Shown here one piece after another: positions 4,958-5,778 of a stretch of 5,778 nt of DNA. The notes under the pieces were generated by a model. It was not told the origin of the DNA, searched no databases, and saw only the letters and a list, made by a program, of their open reading frames with translations. A program made the position numbers and the translations under genes. Source of the DNA: Sva-07 sp035529175 (GTDB lineage: Bacteria; Actinomycetota; Acidimicrobiia; Acidimicrobiales; Ilumatobacteraceae); assembly GCA_035529175.1 (NCBI GenBank), contig DATKXG010000200.1:1-5778 (forward strand), in the 5' to 3' direction. Numbering within the stretch: position 1 is the first letter of the stretch; each line of letters begins with the position of its first letter.

Positions 4958-5778
4958 GACGACCGCCGCTGCGGTGGCTGATGCTGGTTCCGACGCTGCT
5001 GACGGTCACGATCGGATTCGGCGCGTTCGCGGTCTACATCGACAACGTCGAGCGATCCAATCTGATCGCCGACATCGACGACGAATTGGCCCGAGCGGAA
5101 CGCGGAGCCGAGCCCCGCGCCCCCGGCGACGCCGGAGGCCCCCCGGTCGAGGAAGCTGTTGCCGCTACCGACCCGGTCGACGACGTGGCACCACCGGTGC
5201 AGGTCGTCGTGTCGGGCGGCGGCGAACTGCTCACTCCACCGGGGGAGAGTCCGTTCAGCGACGAGACGCTGCGTGAGATCTCGGTTCGCAGCGGAACGCT
5301 GACCGTCGACGACCCCCGCTACCGCGTGCTCGTGACGCCGTTGGACGATGGCGCGGTGGTCGTCACCGCGCTGCCCCTGGACCGTTTCGACGAATCGATC
5401 AACGATTTCCGGCAGACGCTGCTCGGCGGCGGGGCGGTGATCCTGGTGCTCGTGGCGGGCATGATCTGGCTCCTCACCACGCTTGCGGTACGGCCCGTCA
5501 CCCGAATGGCCACCACAGCGACGCGGATCGCGGGCGGCGAACTGCAACGCGACGTCGATGCGCCCGCCGGGTCGCTCGAGACCGCCGAACTCGCCCAAGC
5601 TCTCGATCTCATGTTGGTGCGCCTGCGCGGCACGATCGACGACAGTGAACGCGCTGCACTGTCGGCGAGCGAGGCGCGAGACGCCATGCGGCGATTCCTC
5701 GCCGACGTGTCCCACGAACTCCGCACCCCACTCACCGCACTCAAGGGATACAGCGACCTGTACGCCGGCGGGATGCTC
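4954..5778 (+). CDS. Sensor histidine kinase, 3' end cut by window edge
   Basis: An open frame of 275 residues runs from ATG 4954 to the window end without a stop. GAGG at 4943-4946 precedes it by 7 bases. The protein has a first membrane helix (about 6-29), an extracytoplasmic sensor region (about 30-155), a second helix (about 156-179), a HAMP linker (about 178-230, with AVRPVTRM and GGEL) and the start of the dimerisation domain with the phospho-accepting H254 in DVSHELRTPLTALKGY. The ATP-binding catalytic domain, normally about 150 residues further on, lies outside the window. It is the expected partner of the overlapping OmpR-type regulator and should phosphorylate its D61. The sensor region is acidic, with a Pro/Ala/Gly-rich part at about 50-82, and contains no His or Cys, so a classical His/Cys metal site in the sensor is not evident. 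The signal it reads is unknown. Confidence 0.95.
   Translation, partial: MRRPPLRWLMLVPTLLTVTIGFGAFAVYIDNVERSNLIADIDDELARAERGAEPRAPGDAGGPPVEEAVAATDPVDDVAPPVQVVVSGGGELLTPPGESPFSDETLREISVRSGTLTVDDPRYRVLVTPLDDGAVVVTALPLDRFDESINDFRQTLLGGGAVILVLVAGMIWLLTTLAVRPVTRMATTATRIAGGELQRDVDAPAGSLETAELAQALDLMLVRLRGTIDDSERAALSASEARDAMRRFLADVSHELRTPLTALKGYSDLYAGGML

Noticed and set aside
4927..5715. Open frame on the minus strand opposite the histidine kinase
   Set aside because: The plus strand holds membrane helices, HAMP and the H-box; the minus product has no motif.
1..5778. Mobile element, CRISPR array or RNA gene
   Set aside because: No transposase or integrase motifs, terminal repeats, regularly spaced repeats or tRNA/rRNA-like segments were seen; coding sequence fills almost the whole window.

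Overview
The window is G+C-rich DNA, about two-thirds G+C by eye, with strong G/C preference at third codon positions. It is packed with same-strand genes. Acid-rich extracytoplasmic proteins, lipoproteins with Thr/Ser/Pro/Asp-rich linkers and an OmpR/EnvZ-type regulatory pair suggest a high-GC Gram-positive actinobacterium, possibly of the Acidimicrobiia/Ilumatobacter type. That placement is an inference from style, not from a marker gene.

All five or six reading frames point rightward with almost no space between them. In order: the 3' part of a YHYH-domain protein (to 749); a complete YHYH-domain lipoprotein (780-1913); a HupE/UreJ_2-type membrane protein with a signal peptide and an EF-hand-like loop (1915-3066); a third YHYH-domain lipoprotein (3102-4229); an OmpR-family response regulator (4247-4957); and the 5' part of its histidine kinase (4954 to the window end, open). 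Gaps are 30, 1, 35 and 17 bases, and the last pair overlaps by 4 bases (ATGA). No promoter or terminator is visible between genes, so the simplest reading is one operon transcribed from upstream of the window. No stretch over 300 bases lacks a gene.

The YHYH proteins share an architecture: a lipobox signal peptide (seen in the two complete ones), a low-complexity linker, a conserved N-terminal module with three cysteines, the His/Tyr-rich YHYH region with five more cysteines, and a Gly/Pro-rich C-terminal tail. Genes 1 and 3 are closer to each other than to gene 2. The membrane protein between them carries the H-x5-D-H motif known from HupE nickel permeases, and its predicted mature N-terminus is a histidine.

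The working hypothesis is a surface system in which lipid-anchored, disulfide-stabilised, histidine-rich proteins bind a ligand, perhaps a metal ion, and a HupE-like permease moves or senses it, under control of the two-component pair encoded in the same transcript. The ligand is unknown and nothing in the sequence identifies it.
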